Assembly: GCF_026011735.1 (NCBI RefSeq)
Contig: NZ_BRVN01000001.1
Span: 248,001 to 312,000, forward strand
Reading direction: 5' to 3'
DNA from: Dietzia sp. NCCP-2495
GTDB taxonomy: Bacteria > Actinomycetota > Actinomycetes > Mycobacteriales > Mycobacteriaceae
Length of the DNA: 64,000 nucleotides
Below the pieces are notes generated by a model. That model ran no database searches. It had not been told where the DNA came from and worked only from the letters and a program-made list of their open reading frames with translations. Positions 41,689 through 52,359 of this stretch are shown here, piece after piece. Position 1 is the first letter of the stretch; each line of letters opens with the position of its first letter. The position numbers were made by a program, and so were the translations under genes.

Positions 41689-42873
41689 CTAACGCGTGAC
41701 CTTGACCTGGGGCCCCTGCCCCTCGACGGCCTCGCCGATCGGCTCGCCCATCTCCTCGGCGATGCGCATGGCCTCCTCGATTAGGGTCTCGACGATCTGG
41801 GACTCGGGAACGGTCTTGATGACCTCGCCCTTGACGAAGATCTGTCCCTTCCCGTTACCCGACGCGACGCCGAGATCAGCCTCCCGGGCCTCACCCGGAC
41901 CGTTGACGACGCAGCCCATCACCGCGACTCGGAGCGGAACACTCATCCCGTCCAGTCCCGCGGTGACCTCTTCCGCCAGCTTGTACACGTCGACCTGGGC
42001 ACGGCCACACGACGGGCACGAGACGATCTCGAGCTTGCGGGGCCGGAGATTGAGCGACTGCAGGATCTGCGTGCCGACCTTGATCTCCTCAGCCGGAGGC
42101 GCCGACAGGGACACCCGGATGGTGTCGCCGATGCCCTCGGACAGCAGCGCACCGAACGCCACCGACGACTTGATGGTCCCCTGGAACGCCGGACCGGCCT
42201 CGGTCACACCGAGGTGCAGCGGGTAGTCGCTCTGGTCGGCGAGCTGACGATACGCCTCGACCATGACGACCGGGTCGTTGTGCTTCACCGAGATCTTGAT
42301 GTCGCCGAAGCCGTGCTCCTCGAACAGGCCGGCCTCCCACATCGCCGATTCCACTAGGGCCTCGGGGGTGGCCTTGCCGTACTTGGCCAACAGGCGCGGA
42401 TCCAGCGAGCCGGCGTTGACGCCGATGCGGATGGGGATCCCCGCGTCCCCGGCCGCTTTGGCGACCTCCTTGACGCGACCGTCGAACTCCTTGATGTTGC
42501 CCGGGTTGACGCGCACCGCGGCGCACCCGGCATCGATCGCCGCGAAGATGTACTTGGGCTGGAAGTGGATGTCCGCGATGACCGGGATCGGCGACTTCGC
42601 CGCGATCGCCGACAGCGCGTCCGCATCCTCCTGCCGAGGGCAGGCCACACGCACGATGTCGCAACCACCCGCGGTGAGCTCGGCGATCTGCTGGAGCGTC
42701 GAGTTGATGTCGTGCGTCTTGGTGGTGGTCATGGACTGGACCGAGATCGGATGATCGCTGCCCACACCGACCGGCCCCACGAAGAGCTGGCGGGTCTTCC
42801 GGCGCTCTGCCAGAGCTGACAGCGGAGCCTCGGGCATTCCCAGACCGATGGGGATGGAGGAGGAGTCGTTCAC
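41689..42873 (-). CDS. ispG: Flavodoxin-dependent (E)-4-hydroxy-3-methylbut-2-enyl-diphosphate synthase
   Basis: Iron-sulfur enzyme of the MEP isoprenoid route. 394 aa: TIM barrel with [11 protein letters not shown] and [11 protein letters not shown], then a C-terminal domain where Cys residues in [11 protein letters not shown] and [10 protein letters not shown] and the Glu of NGPGEA ligate [4Fe-4S]. Starts at GTG 42873 with GGAAGG 9 nt upstream. Downstream of the rip1-dxr genes, giving an isoprenoid cluster with dxr. Confidence 0.96.
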   Translation of the reverse strand: MNDSSSIPIGLGMPEAPLSALAERRKTRQLFVGPVGVGSDHPISVQSMTTTKTHDINSTLQQIAELTAGGCDIVRVACPRQEDADALSAIAAKSPIPVIADIHFQPKYIFAAIDAGCAAVRVNPGNIKEFDGRVKEVAKAAGDAGIPIRIGVNAGSLDPRLLAKYGKATPEALVESAMWEAGLFEEHGFGDIKISVKHNDPVVMVEAYRQLADQSDYPLHLGVTEAGPAFQGTIKSSVAFGALLSEGIGDTIRVSLSAPPAEEIKVGTQILQSLNLRPRKLEIVSCPSCGRAQVDVYKLAEEVTAGLDGMSVPLRVAVMGCVVNGPGEAREADLGVASGNGKGQIFVKGEVIKTVPESQIVETLIEEAMRIAEEMGEPIGEAVEGQGPQVKVTR

Positions 42874-42972
42874 GTCAAGGGCCTTCCGTAGGGTCTGCGA
42901 GCCGGGTGCTGGCGAGTCCCGCCCGCCATTATCCGGGTAATTGACATGGTGTGCGAGTAGGTGTCGACGATC

Positions 42973-44205
42973 TCACCCGGTCAACAGGATCGGATTGACG
43001 AAATCGGCGGTGATGACGATCGCGGAGACGCCGATCAGCAGCACGAACACCGTCATGGTGAGCGGAGCGAGCTTCTCGTAGTCCGCCGGACCACCGGGTG
43101 CCAGACCGCGTAGCCTCCGCAGGGCGTCTCGGATCTTCTCGTAGAACACCACAGCGATGTGACCGCCGTCGAACGGGGTCAGGGGAACCAGGTTGAACGC
43201 GCCGAGGAACAGGTTGAGTCCGGCGAGGAAGAGCAGGAACAACCACCACGCACCCTGCTCGGCGGCCTGACCGCCGATATAGCTCGCCCCCACCACGGAG
43301 ACCGGGGAGTCATCTGCCCGATCCGCACCGAAGATCGACGCCGCGACCGCCGGGATCTTGCTCGGGAACGCGATCAGCCCCTCGATGGTCGCCTCGACCA
43401 TGTCGCCGGTGAAGACCAGAGTCGCGGGAACCGCGCTCCACACGTCATAGGTGTGCACCCGTTGATACGCGGGATCGTCGAGGATCTCCTGCGGGATCCC
43501 GGCATCGGAGAGTCGGACACCGAGGGCACCGCGGGACTGCCCGTCGACGGTCGACGAGCCGAGCGTCGTCGTCGTCGACACCTCTTCTCCCCCGCGATCC
43601 ACGACCACCGGGACGGTCTCGCCCGGGCGCTCCGACACCACGTCGGACAGTCCCGCCCAACTCGTCACCGTGACGCCGTCCACCGACGTGATCCGGTCGC
43701 CGGGTTCGATACCCGCCGCGCCGGCCGGTCCCTCCCCCGGACCACATTCCGGCTCACCCGCGGTACCGGTCGCACACGTGTCGCCGACGACCGCCGCCAC
43801 CCGGTCCGTCGGGATCGGCTGGACGTCCTGGTTCACCAACCCCCACCCGAGCGCCACCGAATAGAACAGGGCGATCGCCAGCACGATGTTCATCGCCGGA
43901 CCCGCCAGCAGCACCGCGACGCGCTTCCACCAGGCCTGGCGCCACATCGCCCGGGGCTCGTCCTCGGCCGACAGCTCGTCGTACGCGGTCATCCCCGCGA
44001 TATCGCAGAACCCGCCCAGCGGAACGGCCTTGAGCCCGTACTCGATCCCGCCGCGATGCGTGGACCACACCGTCGGACCGAAGCCCACGAAGAACCGGCG
44101 GACCTTCATCCCCGACATCTGGGCGACCTTCATGTGGCCGTACTCGTGCAGGACGATCGACAGCATGATCCCGACCGCGAACAGGATGATCCCCACGATC
44201 AGCAC
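42973..44205 (-). CDS. rip1: Site-2 protease, RIP metalloprotease (Rip1-like)
   Basis: Intramembrane zinc protease cleaving anti-sigma factors or division proteins. 410 aa. HEYGH at residues 20-24 in helix 1, a periplasmic PDZ-type domain (about residues 125-215, DRITSVDGVTVTSW), and the second motif NLVPLTPFDGGH near residue 345. All catalytic residues are intact. Directly downstream of dxr (3-nt gap), as in mycobacteria. Confidence 0.93.
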   Translation of the reverse strand: MLIVGIILFAVGIMLSIVLHEYGHMKVAQMSGMKVRRFFVGFGPTVWSTHRGGIEYGLKAVPLGGFCDIAGMTAYDELSAEDEPRAMWRQAWWKRVAVLLAGPAMNIVLAIALFYSVALGWGLVNQDVQPIPTDRVAAVVGDTCATGTAGEPECGPGEGPAGAAGIEPGDRITSVDGVTVTSWAGLSDVVSERPGETVPVVVDRGGEEVSTTTTLGSSTVDGQSRGALGVRLSDAGIPQEILDDPAYQRVHTYDVWSAVPATLVFTGDMVEATIEGLIAFPSKIPAVAASIFGADRADDSPVSVVGASYIGGQAAEQGAWWLFLLFLAGLNLFLGAFNLVPLTPFDGGHIAVVFYEKIRDALRRLRGLAPGGPADYEKLAPLTMTVFVLLIGVSAIVITADFVNPILLTG

Positions 44206-44208
44206 GGC

Positions 44209-45372
44209 TCAGCCCTCCAGACGGGAGACGATGCCCGCCGCATGACGCCGCGCCCACGACTCCGCCGAGAGCACATCATCCAGATCCCGCGGATCAGCGG
44301 ACCACTCACCTGCCGCCCCCACGGTCTCGGCGACCACGTCGACGATCTCGGTGAACCGGATCCGACCGTCCAGGAACGCCGGCGCGGCCTCCTCGTTTGC
44401 CGCGTTGAACACGGCCGTGCGCAGCCCACCCGCCCGACCCGCCTCGCGGGCCACCGAGATGGCCGGGAACGTCTCCTCGTCCACCGGCTCGAACGTCCAG
44501 GTGTGGGCCTGCGAGAAATCCAAGGGCGTCGACGCACCCGGGATCCGGGACGGCCACCCGAGGGCGAGCGCGATCGGGAGCTTCATCGACGGGGGCGAGG
44601 CCTTGGCCACCGTCGCACCGTCGACGAACGTGACGGCCGAATGCACCACCGACTGCGGGTGAACGGTTACGTCGATGCGGTCATACGGCACGCCGAACAG
44701 CAGGTGTGCCTCGATCAACTCCAATGACTTGTTGACCAACGTGGCCGAGTTGAGAGTGATCATCCGACCCATCGCCCACGTCGGGTGCTTGAGGGCGTCC
44801 GCCGCGGTGACATCGGCCAGATCGGCACGCACCCGCCCACGGAACGGCCCGCCCGATGCGGTGAGCACGAGCGACGCGACCTCATCGGCCGTTCCCGCCC
44901 GCAGACACTGCGCCATGGCCGAGTGCTCCGAATCGACGGGGATCAACTGACCGTCGGCCGCCGCCCCGGTCACGAGAGCACCGCCGGCGACCAGAGATTC
45001 CTTGTTCGCGAGCGCCAGCCGCGCGCCCGTGGCCAGAGCGGCGAGCGTCGGCGCCAGTCCGATCGACCCGTCGATGCCGTTCAGGACGACATCCGCCTCG
45101 ACCTCGGTCACCAGTCGCGTCGCGGCCTCCGGACCCTCCAGAACCGTGAGGTCGGGGAACGACGAGCGGATCTGCTCGGCCGCCCTGGGATCGGCGACGG
45201 CGACGACCCGCACCCCGGTCTCCCGGATCTGCTCCGCGAGCGCCTTCGCCCGGCCCCCGCCAGCCGCCAGACCCACCACCCGGAAGCGATCGGGGCCCGA
45301 CTCCGAGGTCACCTCGAGAGCCTGGGTGCCGATCGAGCCGGTACTTCCGAGAACGAGAACACGCGTGGTCAC
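44209..45372 (-). CDS. dxr: 1-deoxy-D-xylulose 5-phosphate reductoisomerase
   Basis: Second MEP-pathway enzyme. 387 aa: NADPH loop [13 protein letters not shown] at residues 6-18; metal-binding [10 protein letters not shown] near residue 142 and the [14 protein letters not shown] segment. Start at GTG 45372; the track upstream is non-coding. GACAAT ends 6 nt before it and no Shine-Dalgarno is clear, so a leaderless start is likely. Downstream partner rip1 is 3 nt away. Confidence 0.96.
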   Translation of the reverse strand: MTTRVLVLGSTGSIGTQALEVTSESGPDRFRVVGLAAGGGRAKALAEQIRETGVRVVAVADPRAAEQIRSSFPDLTVLEGPEAATRLVTEVEADVVLNGIDGSIGLAPTLAALATGARLALANKESLVAGGALVTGAAADGQLIPVDSEHSAMAQCLRAGTADEVASLVLTASGGPFRGRVRADLADVTAADALKHPTWAMGRMITLNSATLVNKSLELIEAHLLFGVPYDRIDVTVHPQSVVHSAVTFVDGATVAKASPPSMKLPIALALGWPSRIPGASTPLDFSQAHTWTFEPVDEETFPAISVAREAGRAGGLRTAVFNAANEEAAPAFLDGRIRFTEIVDVVAETVGAAGEWSADPRDLDDVLSAESWARRHAAGIVSRLEG

Positions 45373-45378
45373 CCTGCC

Positions 45379-45384
45379 ATTGTC
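45379..45384 (-). promoter_or_regulatory. Candidate leaderless -10 box for dxr
   Basis: GACAAT (minus strand), 6 nt before GTG 45372. Confidence 0.4.
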
Positions 45385-45536
45385 CACACCGACAGGGCAC
45401 TTCACCGCATCGACCGACCCCCGGGTGGACCAACACGGGCGGGTTACCCGTTCTCCGCCGGAGGCCGTGTGACAAACTGATGAGGATGTCGGCGGCCCGC
45501 GGGGCTGCCAGCGAGCCGTGAGGAGAACCGGGGAGC

Positions 45537-45878
45537 ATGAGCGCGGACGGGCACACCACCAAGGAAATCGTCGTGGACGGGATCAGTTCCCTCGACGAGC
45601 CGTCGATCGAGTGGGGATGGCACCAGCACAGCGTCAAGGTCGGCGCGGCCGTGGGCGGGTTCTTCGTCCTGTTCCTGCTCGCGATGCTGATCGGCAATCA
45701 CGTGGGCAACGTCGAGAACATCTGGCTCGTCGCCATCGCGCTGTTGCTCGTGACCTGGATGGTCCGCTCGCTGCGCCCCCGCAAGCCCGCATCGGACAAG
45801 GTCCTCGAGCTCCCCTCGGACCACTACTCCGTGGCCGGGAACGTCGCCACCGGAACGGTCGCCTCCCGCACGGCATGA
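45537..45878 (+). CDS. DUF2631 membrane protein
   Basis: 113 aa. The conserved [16 protein letters not shown] sits before two helices (about residues 40-58 and 62-82). The Trp/His motif is the DUF2631 hallmark; function unknown, actinobacteria-restricted. ATG 45537 with GGGGAG upstream. Divergent from dxr, convergent with rlmN, ended by a bidirectional terminator. Confidence 0.85.
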   Translation: MSADGHTTKEIVVDGISSLDEPSIEWGWHQHSVKVGAAVGGFFVLFLLAMLIGNHVGNVENIWLVAIALLLVTWMVRSLRPRKPASDKVLELPSDHYSVAGNVATGTVASRTA

Positions 45879-45902
45879 CCCCGGTCAGCTCCTGACCACG
45901 TC

Positions 45903-45944
45903 AGAAAAGGACCGCCCCGCTACCTAGCTGGGCGGTCCTTTTCT
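45903..45944. terminator. Bidirectional intrinsic terminator
   Basis: A perfect 15-bp stem (45903-45917 with 45930-45944) with an AAAA run on one arm and TTTT on the other, between the convergent DUF2631 and rlmN genes. It can stop transcription from both sides. Confidence 0.85.
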
Positions 45945-45989
45945 ACTGTCTGTTCAGGAGCGATACGAGACGACTCCCCTGACGTGGCG

Positions 45990-47099
45990 TCACTCCTCGG
46001 CGGCCAACTGACCACACGCCGCCGCGATCTCCTGGCCGCGGGTGTCGCGGACCGTGCACGAGACCCCGGCTGCACGGACGGCCTCGACGAAGGCATCCTG
46101 CTGGGACTTCGGGCTCGCGTCCCACTTGCTCCCCGGCGTCGGGTTGAGCGGGATCAGGTTGACGTGCGCCATCCGGCCGAGTCGCTGAGCGAGCAACCTG
46201 CCGAGCATCTCTCCACGCCAGGTCTGGTCGTTCACATCGCGGATCAGTGCGTACTCGATCGAGACGCGCCGCCCCGTCGCATCGGCATAGTGGCGCGCGG
46301 CGTCCATCACCTCGGTCACCGGCCACCTGTTGTTGACCGGCACCAGCGAGTCCCGCAGTTCGTCGTCAGGGGTATGGAGGGAGACGGCGAGGGTGACCTG
46401 GAGGCCCTCCTCCGCGAGGCGGTGGATGGCCGGGACGACACCGACCGTCGACACCGTCACCGAACGCTGGGCGAGCCCGAACCCGTTGGGTGGCGGTGAC
46501 ACTATCCCCCGTACTGCGGCGAGGACCCTCTTGTAGTTGGCCAGCGGCTCTCCCATTCCCATGAAGACGACGTTCGACAGCCTTCCGGGGCCACCGGGGA
46601 TCTCACCGTCGCGCATCGCCCTGGCGGCCACCCGCACCTGCTCGAGGATCTCCGCGGTGGAGAGATTCCGCTGCAGGCCACCCTGCCCTGTCGCACAGAA
46701 CGGACACGCCATTCCGCAGCCCGCCTGGCTGGAGATGCACACGGTCGCGCGGTCCGTGTAGCGCATGAGCACGCTCTCCACGAGCGAACCGTCGTGAAGC
46801 TTCCACAGCGTCTTCCGCGTGGTCCCCTCGTCCGTCGTGATGTGCTTGAGCGACGACGCGAGCGACGGGAAGAGCTCCTCCCCGACCCTGTCGCGCAGAT
46901 CGGCGGGGAGATCGCTCATCTCCCCGGGATCCGCCTCGAGCCGCCCGAAATACTGATTGGCCATCTGCTTGCCGCGGAATGCCGGAACCTCCAGCTCGGC
47001 CATCGCGTCCGCGCGGCCCTGCGCATCGAGGTCCGCGAAGTGACGTGGAGGCAGCCCGCGGCGGGGTGCCTCGAAGACGAGGGGAAGTGGTTCAGCCAT
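45990..47099 (-). CDS. rlmN: Dual-specificity 23S rRNA/tRNA methyltransferase RlmN
   Basis: Radical-SAM enzyme methylating A2503 of 23S rRNA and A37 of some tRNAs. 369 aa. Cys128-x3-Cys132-x2-Cys135 (CGMACPFC) binds the cluster; a C-terminal Cys in [20 protein letters not shown] is the methyl-carrying position. [10 protein letters not shown] is the SAM site. ATG 47099; no Shine-Dalgarno, CACAAT lies 9 nt upstream. Confidence 0.95.
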   Translation of the reverse strand: MAEPLPLVFEAPRRGLPPRHFADLDAQGRADAMAELEVPAFRGKQMANQYFGRLEADPGEMSDLPADLRDRVGEELFPSLASSLKHITTDEGTTRKTLWKLHDGSLVESVLMRYTDRATVCISSQAGCGMACPFCATGQGGLQRNLSTAEILEQVRVAARAMRDGEIPGGPGRLSNVVFMGMGEPLANYKRVLAAVRGIVSPPPNGFGLAQRSVTVSTVGVVPAIHRLAEEGLQVTLAVSLHTPDDELRDSLVPVNNRWPVTEVMDAARHYADATGRRVSIEYALIRDVNDQTWRGEMLGRLLAQRLGRMAHVNLIPLNPTPGSKWDASPKSQQDAFVEAVRAAGVSCTVRDTRGQEIAAACGQLAAEE

Positions 47100-47172
47100 G
47101 ATGCGGCCATTGTGTCAGAACTGAGGCCGGACGACACACCGAGTGAGACCGCACACTGACGCGGTGGGCGCT

Positions 47173-47178
47173 TACAGT
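47173..47178 (+). promoter_or_regulatory. Leaderless -10 box for the LapA-domain gene
   Basis: TACAGT, 6 nt before ATG 47185, no ribosome-binding site. Confidence 0.55.
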
Positions 47179-47184
47179 TCATAC

Positions 47185-47601
47185 ATGACCACGCGATCCC
47201 ATGAGACCGGCGACGCCGACCGTACCGAGTCCACGCCCGAGACGGCGCTCGCCCTCACCGACGATTCGTCCCCCCACGCGGCAACCCCCGCGAGGGTGGA
47301 TCCGGCCGAGCACCGGCCGGGCAGAAACGGCTCCGTGCCCGACAGCTCCGCCGGCCGGCTCGGTTCGGCGTGGATCGGCCTGGTGCTCGGTTCGCTCGTG
47401 ACGATTCTGCTGCTCATCTTCATCGCGCAGAACACCGTGTCGACCGAGGTGCAGTTCCTCGGCCTCGAGTTCGCTCTGCCGCTGGGCGTCCTGATCCTGT
47501 TCGCCGCCATCGCCGGTGCGCTGATCATGGCCTTGTTCGCGGGGTTCCGCATCCTGCAGCTGCGCATGCGCGCCCGCAAGGCCCGGAAGTCCTCTCACTA
47601 G
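47185..47601 (+). CDS. LapA-domain (DUF1049) membrane protein
   Basis: 138 aa. A disordered N-terminal half (1-70) precedes a two-helix DUF1049 domain: LGSAWIGLVLGSLVTILLLIFIAQN, VSTEVQFLGLEFALPLGVLILFAAIAGALI and a basic end. E. coli LapA proteins act in envelope assembly; actinobacterial role unknown. In-frame codons extend back to 47143, but ATG 47185 has a leaderless -10 box. Divergent from rlmN. Confidence 0.8.
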   Translation: MTTRSHETGDADRTESTPETALALTDDSSPHAATPARVDPAEHRPGRNGSVPDSSAGRLGSAWIGLVLGSLVTILLLIFIAQNTVSTEVQFLGLEFALPLGVLILFAAIAGALIMALFAGFRILQLRMRARKARKSSH

Positions 47602-47615
47602 AAGAACGACCTGTA

Positions 47616-47655
47616 GTCGACGGGGTCGGGTTCTGTCGAACCCGGCCCCGTCGAC
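47616..47655. terminator. Hairpin between the LapA-domain gene and cdsA
   Basis: A 17-bp stem with one G-U pair (47616-47632 with 47639-47655), 6-nt loop, between convergent genes. Confidence 0.7.
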
Positions 47656-47682
47656 CAATCCCGTGTGTCGCGCGCCCCGCGA

Positions 47683-48561
47683 TCAGGTCGGGACGACGAA
47701 CGTGAAGATGATCCAGACGACGACGGCACTGGGCAGCACCGAATCGAGACGGTCCATGAACCCACCGTGGCCCGGGAGAAGTGTCCCCATGTCCTTGATG
47801 CCGAGGTCACGCTTGACCTGAGATTCGACGAGATCACCCAGCGTGGCCGTGAACACCGTCAGGATCCCCAGCAGGATGCCCTTCCAGATGTCGTCGTGGA
47901 ACAGCAGCGACACGACCAGTGCCCCGCCGACAATCGCGAACAGCAGGGACCCGGCGAATCCTTCCCAAGACTTCTTGGGACTGATCGCGGGAACCATCGG
48001 GTGCTTGCCGAACAGCACGCCGGCAACGTACCCACCGATGTCCGAGCACACCACCAGGACGATGAGCGCCACCACGCGTTGCGCCCCGAAATCCCCGTCC
48101 GACAGCATGGCGCCGAGAGACCCTGGTACAGCGATCCACACCAGCATGAACAACGACACCGACACGTCGCGGAGGTAGTTCTTCGGCGCCACCGTCAGGC
48201 CGTGCATCACCAACCGCCAGACGAGGACCACCACGCTCGTCGCGGCGAACGCCGCGAACGCGCCCTTCGCACCGAGGGCGAATCCCGCCCATACGGTAGC
48301 TTGGCCGCCGACGAACAGTGGGATCAACGGCAGTGTGAACCGGGCCTGCCGCAGGCGCTTGAACACTTCCCAGGTACCGATGGCCACAGCGGCCGCGGCG
48401 ACGAGGTACCAGTACCGCGGCTCGAAAGCGATGCTCGCGACCACGAGCGCGCCCAGGCCGATTCCGACCGGAATCGCCCGGGTCAGGTCACGGCCGGCGC
48501 GAGAAGGGGGCGCCGCGGCCGCGGCGGTGGGCCCCGGCGGACCGGAGGGGGCCTTGTCCAC
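47683..48561 (-). CDS. cdsA: Phosphatidate cytidylyltransferase
   Basis: Makes CDP-diacylglycerol from phosphatidate and CTP, precursor for PgsA and other phospholipid enzymes. 292 aa with about eight helices; the CDP-signature S-x8-x-R-D-x2... lies in GDLVESQVKRDLGIKD and GHGGFMDRLDS near residues 245-280. N-terminal 20 residues are disordered. GTG start has AAGGAG about 8 nt upstream. Downstream of frr, classical frr-cdsA order. Confidence 0.95.
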   Translation of the reverse strand: MDKAPSGPPGPTAAAAAPPSRAGRDLTRAIPVGIGLGALVVASIAFEPRYWYLVAAAAVAIGTWEVFKRLRQARFTLPLIPLFVGGQATVWAGFALGAKGAFAAFAATSVVVLVWRLVMHGLTVAPKNYLRDVSVSLFMLVWIAVPGSLGAMLSDGDFGAQRVVALIVLVVCSDIGGYVAGVLFGKHPMVPAISPKKSWEGFAGSLLFAIVGGALVVSLLFHDDIWKGILLGILTVFTATLGDLVESQVKRDLGIKDMGTLLPGHGGFMDRLDSVLPSAVVVWIIFTFVVPT

Positions 48562-48633
48562 GGCGTACTCCTTGGCTATGAATCTTGTCAGGTCAGTAAT
48601 GATCGGCGCGATGGGAGGAGGACGAAAGGAGGA

Positions 48634-49191
48634 TCAGACCTCCATCAATTCGGCTTCCTTACCCTTTACCATCTCATCCACCTCGGCGACGTAGCGCTGC
48701 GTGACCTTGTCGAGTTCCTTCTCCGCGGCGTTGACCTCGTCCTCACCGGCCTCGCCGTCCTTCTGGATGCGCTTGAGCTCGTCCATCGCCTTACGGCGGA
48801 CGCCACGCACCGAGATCCGGCCGTCCTCGGCCTTGCCCTTCGCCTGCTTCACCAGGTCGCGACGCCGCTCCTCGGTGAGCTGGGGGACGGTCACCCGGAG
48901 GACCTGTCCGTCGTTCGTCGGGTTGACTCCCAGGTCAGAGTTACGGATCGCGTTCTCGATCGGCCCCATCTGCGACATCTCGTACGGCTTGATGATGAGC
49001 ATGCGCGGCTCGGGAACCGTGATGGTGGCCATCTGGGTGATCGGAGTCATCGTGCCGTAGTACTCGCACGAGACCCGGCTGAACATCCCCGGATTCGCCC
49101 GGCCGGTGCGGATGGCTGCGAGCTCGTCGCGGACGTGCTCGATCGCCTTCTCCATCTTCTCCTCGGCCTCGAGCAGGGTGTCGTCGATCAT
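48634..49191 (-). CDS. frr: Ribosome recycling factor
   Basis: Splits post-termination ribosomes with EF-G and IF-3. 185 aa, standard size. Typical [21 protein letters not shown]-like [13 protein letters not shown] and [24 protein letters not shown] sections are present. The ATG is 52 nt downstream of the pyrH stop; the AAGAGA region upstream can serve as ribosome site. Followed by cdsA. Confidence 0.97.
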   Translation of the reverse strand: MIDDTLLEAEEKMEKAIEHVRDELAAIRTGRANPGMFSRVSCEYYGTMTPITQMATITVPEPRMLIIKPYEMSQMGPIENAIRNSDLGVNPTNDGQVLRVTVPQLTEERRRDLVKQAKGKAEDGRISVRGVRRKAMDELKRIQKDGEAGEDEVNAAEKELDKVTQRYVAEVDEMVKGKEAELMEV

Positions 49192-49243
49192 CTTCGTCTC
49201 TTTTCGTCTCGTGTGTGCGGGTCTCGGTCCGTGACCTGATCGG

Positions 49244-49969
49244 TCAGGCGCCGCTGCTCACCAGGGTCCCGATCTGCTCCCCCGCGACCGCGCGGGCGAT
49301 GTTGCCCTCGGTGAGCATGTTGAAGACCAGGATGGGCATATTGTTGTCCATGCAGAGGCTGAATGCCGTGGCGTCCGCGACCTTGAGGTCCTTCTCGAGG
49401 CACTCCCGGTGCTCGATGGTGGTGAACAGCGCCGCATCCGGGTTCGACCGCGGGTCGTCGGAGTACACCCCGTCCACGGCCTTGGCCATGAGGAGGACTT
49501 CCGCTCCGATCTCCAGCGCACGCTGCGCGGCCGTGGTGTCGGTGGAGAAGTACGGCATGCCCATACCGGCACCGAAGATCACCACGCGCCCCTTCTCGAG
49601 GTGCCGTTCGGCACGCAGGGGGATGTACGGCTCGGCGACCTGTCCCATGTGGATGGCGGTCTGCACGCGGGTGGAGATCCCCTCCTGCTCGAGAAAGTCC
49701 TGGAGCGCCAGGCAGTTCATCACCGTTCCGAGCATGCCCATGTAGTCGCTACGGGCCCGGTCCAGTCCACGCTGCTGGAGCTGAGCTCCGCGGAAGAAGT
49801 TGCCACCGCCGATCACAATGGCGATCTGGGCCCCGGTACGCGACACCTCGGCTATCTGGCGCGCGACGGACTGCACCACGTCGGGGTCGATACCGACCCC
49901 TCCGCCGCCGAACATCTCGCCGCCCAGCTTGAGCATCACACGCTTGTACCCGTGCCGCGGGTCCGTCAT
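49244..49969 (-). CDS. pyrH: UMP kinase
   Basis: Phosphorylates UMP to UDP; hexameric amino-acid-kinase fold. 241 aa. [19 protein letters not shown] and [23 protein letters not shown] are signatures; [12 protein letters not shown] the family-wide loop. ATG 49969 with GAGGAG 4 nt upstream. In-frame codons to 50158 are not used. Sits between tsf and frr, as usual. Confidence 0.97.
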   Translation of the reverse strand: MTDPRHGYKRVMLKLGGEMFGGGGVGIDPDVVQSVARQIAEVSRTGAQIAIVIGGGNFFRGAQLQQRGLDRARSDYMGMLGTVMNCLALQDFLEQEGISTRVQTAIHMGQVAEPYIPLRAERHLEKGRVVIFGAGMGMPYFSTDTTAAQRALEIGAEVLLMAKAVDGVYSDDPRSNPDAALFTTIEHRECLEKDLKVADATAFSLCMDNNMPILVFNMLTEGNIARAVAGEQIGTLVSSGA

Positions 49970-50138
49970 CGTTCTCCTCGTCCCGGGCGGTTCCGCCCGT
50001 GTCGCGCAGTGTCGCTCCTGACTCACCGATCGTCGAGGAGCTGTGTGGCTCGTGGTGGAGCCGGATTCATTCTGCCCTATACGCACCTCCGCCACACCGC
50101 AGCCCGCCGAGCGCGGGCACACCCGCCCGCACACGACA

Positions 50139-50174
50139 GCGGCGGCGGCCCCCGTCACCGGGGACCGCCGCCGC
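50139..50174 (-). terminator. Hairpin between tsf and pyrH
   Basis: A GC-rich stem with one bulge (50139-50148 with 50165-50174 outer, plus CCCC/GGGG inner) lies 33 nt after the tsf stop. Likely terminator without U-run. Confidence 0.65.
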
Positions 50175-50206
50175 GTACCGACCGCCTCGAGCGGTTAGTT
50201 CAGGAG

Positions 50207-51031
50207 TCAGGCCTGGCCGACCTCGAAGCGCAGGAAGGACGACACCTTCGCGCCGGCCTCCTCCAGCACCGCACCGACGGTCTTCTTGCTGTCGGTGACG
50301 GACGCCTGGTCGAGAAGGACGACGTCCTTGTAGTAGCCGTTGAGGCGGCCCTCGATGATCTTGGGCAGAGCCTGCTCGGGCTTGCCCTCCTCGCGGGCGG
50401 TGGCCTCGGCGATCTCGCGCTCCTTGGCGACGACGTCGGCGGGGACCGCGTCACGGGTGACGTACTGGGCCTTGAGCGCGGCGATCTGCATCGCGGCCGC
50501 GCGAGCGGCGCTCTCCGCGACGTCGCCCTCGCCCGTGTAGGCGACCATCACGCCGACGGCCGGCGGGAGGTCCGAGGAACGCTTGTGGAGGTAGACGGCG
50601 ACGGGGCCGTCGAGCTTGCCCACGCGGCGGAGAACGAGCTTCTCGCCCGACTTGGCCGAGAACGCGACGACCGCATCGGCGACCGAGGTGCCGTCGAGGT
50701 CGGCAGCATTGAGGGCGTCCAGGTCGGAGATGCCCTGAGCGGCGGCAACGGCGACGATCTTGTCCGCGAGCTCGATGAACTCGGCGCTCTTGGCCACGAA
50801 GTCGGTCTCGGAGTTGAGCTCGATCATCACGCCGTCCTTGACGGCGACGAGGCCCTCCGCAGTGGTGCGCTCAGCGCGCTTGCCCACGTCCTTGGCGCCC
50901 TTGATGCGCAGGAACTCGACGGCCTTGTCGAAGTCGCCGTCGTTCTCCTCGAGAGCCTTCTTGCAGTCCATCATCCCGGAGCCGGTGAGCTCACGCAGAC
51001 GCTTGACGTCGGCAGCGGTGTAGTTCGCCAT
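50207..51031 (-). CDS. tsf: Elongation factor Ts
   Basis: GDP/GTP exchange factor for EF-Tu. 274 aa. N-terminal UBA-like [21 protein letters not shown], then [15 protein letters not shown] (the Tu-contact motif) and the C-terminal coiled part. ATG has AAAGGAGG about 12 nt upstream. In the rpsB-tsf operon, separated by a two-tier hairpin (51159-51210), which could reduce tsf read-through. Confidence 0.98.
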   Translation of the reverse strand: MANYTAADVKRLRELTGSGMMDCKKALEENDGDFDKAVEFLRIKGAKDVGKRAERTTAEGLVAVKDGVMIELNSETDFVAKSAEFIELADKIVAVAAAQGISDLDALNAADLDGTSVADAVVAFSAKSGEKLVLRRVGKLDGPVAVYLHKRSSDLPPAVGVMVAYTGEGDVAESAARAAAMQIAALKAQYVTRDAVPADVVAKEREIAEATAREEGKPEQALPKIIEGRLNGYYKDVVLLDQASVTDSKKTVGAVLEEAGAKVSSFLRFEVGQA

Positions 51032-51158
51032 TGTGGGGCGACCCTCCTTTTAGGGGTTCGATGTGTCGTGGAATGTGTGCACGTCGGTCGTCGGGCGCGT
51101 TCGTCACCACACTAGACGGCCTCGCGTCGTTGGTGACAAGCCCGGCGATCTGACAGCT

Positions 51159-51210
51159 CGGGCCCGGCCCCCGGTCGACCCCGGTACGGGGTCATGGGCG
51201 GCCGGGCCCG
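51159..51210 (-). terminator. Two-tier hairpin between rpsB and tsf
   Basis: Outer 11-bp perfect stem (51159-51169 with 51200-51210), inside which a second hairpin (gacccc / ggggtc, about 51177-51193) sits. It starts 27 nt after the rpsB stop; attenuator or mRNA processing structure. Confidence 0.65.
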
Positions 51211-51236
51211 ACATGTTCTCGAGCTGGTGGTACCGA

Positions 51237-52073
51237 TCAGGCCTCGGTCGAGGGAGCCTCGGTGGCCTCCGCGGCGGGAGCCTCGGCGGTCTCGGCAGCG
51301 GCGGTCTCGCCGGTCACCTGGTCGAGCTGCTCGGTCTCCCACTCGGCGAGCGGCTCGGCGGCCTCTCCGGTGGCCTTGCCGGCCTGGCTGCGGGCCTTGA
51401 GGCCCTCGGCCACGGCGGAGGCGATGACGCGGGTCAGCACGGCGACCGAGCGGATCGCGTCGTCGTTCGCCGGGATCGGGTAGTCGACGACATCCGGATC
51501 ACAGTTGGTGTCGAGGATCGCGACGACCGGGATGTTGAGCTTGCGCGCCTCGCCGACGGCGATGTGCTCCTTGTTGGTGTCGACGACCCACACGACGGAA
51601 GGAACCTTGGTCATGTCACGCATACCGCCGAGCGTGCGCTCGAGCTTGTTCTTCTCACGCGTGAGCATGAGGATTTCCTTCTTGGTGCGACCCTCGAAGC
51701 CACCGGTCTGCTCCATCGACTCGAGCTCCTTGAGTCGCAGGAGCCGCTGGTGCACGGTCTGGAAGTTGGTGAGCATGCCGCCCAGCCAGCGCTGGTTGAC
51801 GTACGGCATCCCGACCTTGGCGGCCTCTTCGGCGATGGCCTCCTGGGCCTGCTTCTTGGTGCCGACGAACAGGACGGTGCCGCCGTGGGCGACGGTCTCC
51901 TTGACGAACTCGTACGCCTGGTCGATGTACGTCAGGGACTGCTGCAGGTCGATGATGTAGATGCCGTTGCGGTCGGTGAAGATGAACCGACGCATCTTCG
52001 GGTTCCAGCGACGGGTCTGGTGGCCGAAGTGGGCACCTGCGTCGAGCAGCTGCTTCATGGAGATGACTGCCAT
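51237..52073 (-). CDS. rpsB: 30S ribosomal protein S2
   Basis: 278 aa. [22 protein letters not shown] at residues 5-26 and the [11 protein letters not shown] and [29 protein letters not shown] sections identify it. The last 40 residues are an Ala/Glu-rich extension ([19 protein letters not shown]), longer than in E. coli. ATG 52073; the ribosome-binding site is weak. A strong promoter 290 nt upstream and a long structured leader suggest translational autoregulation, inferred. Confidence 0.98.
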   Translation of the reverse strand: MAVISMKQLLDAGAHFGHQTRRWNPKMRRFIFTDRNGIYIIDLQQSLTYIDQAYEFVKETVAHGGTVLFVGTKKQAQEAIAEEAAKVGMPYVNQRWLGGMLTNFQTVHQRLLRLKELESMEQTGGFEGRTKKEILMLTREKNKLERTLGGMRDMTKVPSVVWVVDTNKEHIAVGEARKLNIPVVAILDTNCDPDVVDYPIPANDDAIRSVAVLTRVIASAVAEGLKARSQAGKATGEAAEPLAEWETEQLDQVTGETAAAETAEAPAAEATEAPSTEA

Positions 52074-52081
52074 GATGGGTT

Positions 52082-52124
52082 GAGGGCTCGTCCGGCTTGG
52101 AAGCAGCCGGACCGCGAGGCCCTC
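52082..52124 (-). promoter_or_regulatory. Structured element in rpsB leader, next to the start codon
   Basis: Inner 8-bp stem (52090-52097 with 52105-52112) nested in an outer 6-bp stem (52082-52087 with 52119-52124). It lies 9 nt ahead of the rpsB ATG, so it can affect ribosome access; S2 binding is plausible but not shown. Confidence 0.5.
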
Positions 52125-52359
52125 GTCCTCGCTTTCTGATGTGCGTATCGGGTTATGCCCTTGGATCAGATCGGTTGACCTGAGGGCCCTGGTGTCAGCG
52201 CCGGACCTCACCCCTCCACAGGGAAGGGCACCTACTGGTCCGCCGTCCGGGTGGTCCGTGAGCCCGGGTCTCCCCGTGCATCCCGGGTCCGGATACCCCT
52301 CCCTTGAGGGAAGAGCAGGACACGCGAAGTCGATCGACGGACAGTCGACCGCATCGGGA

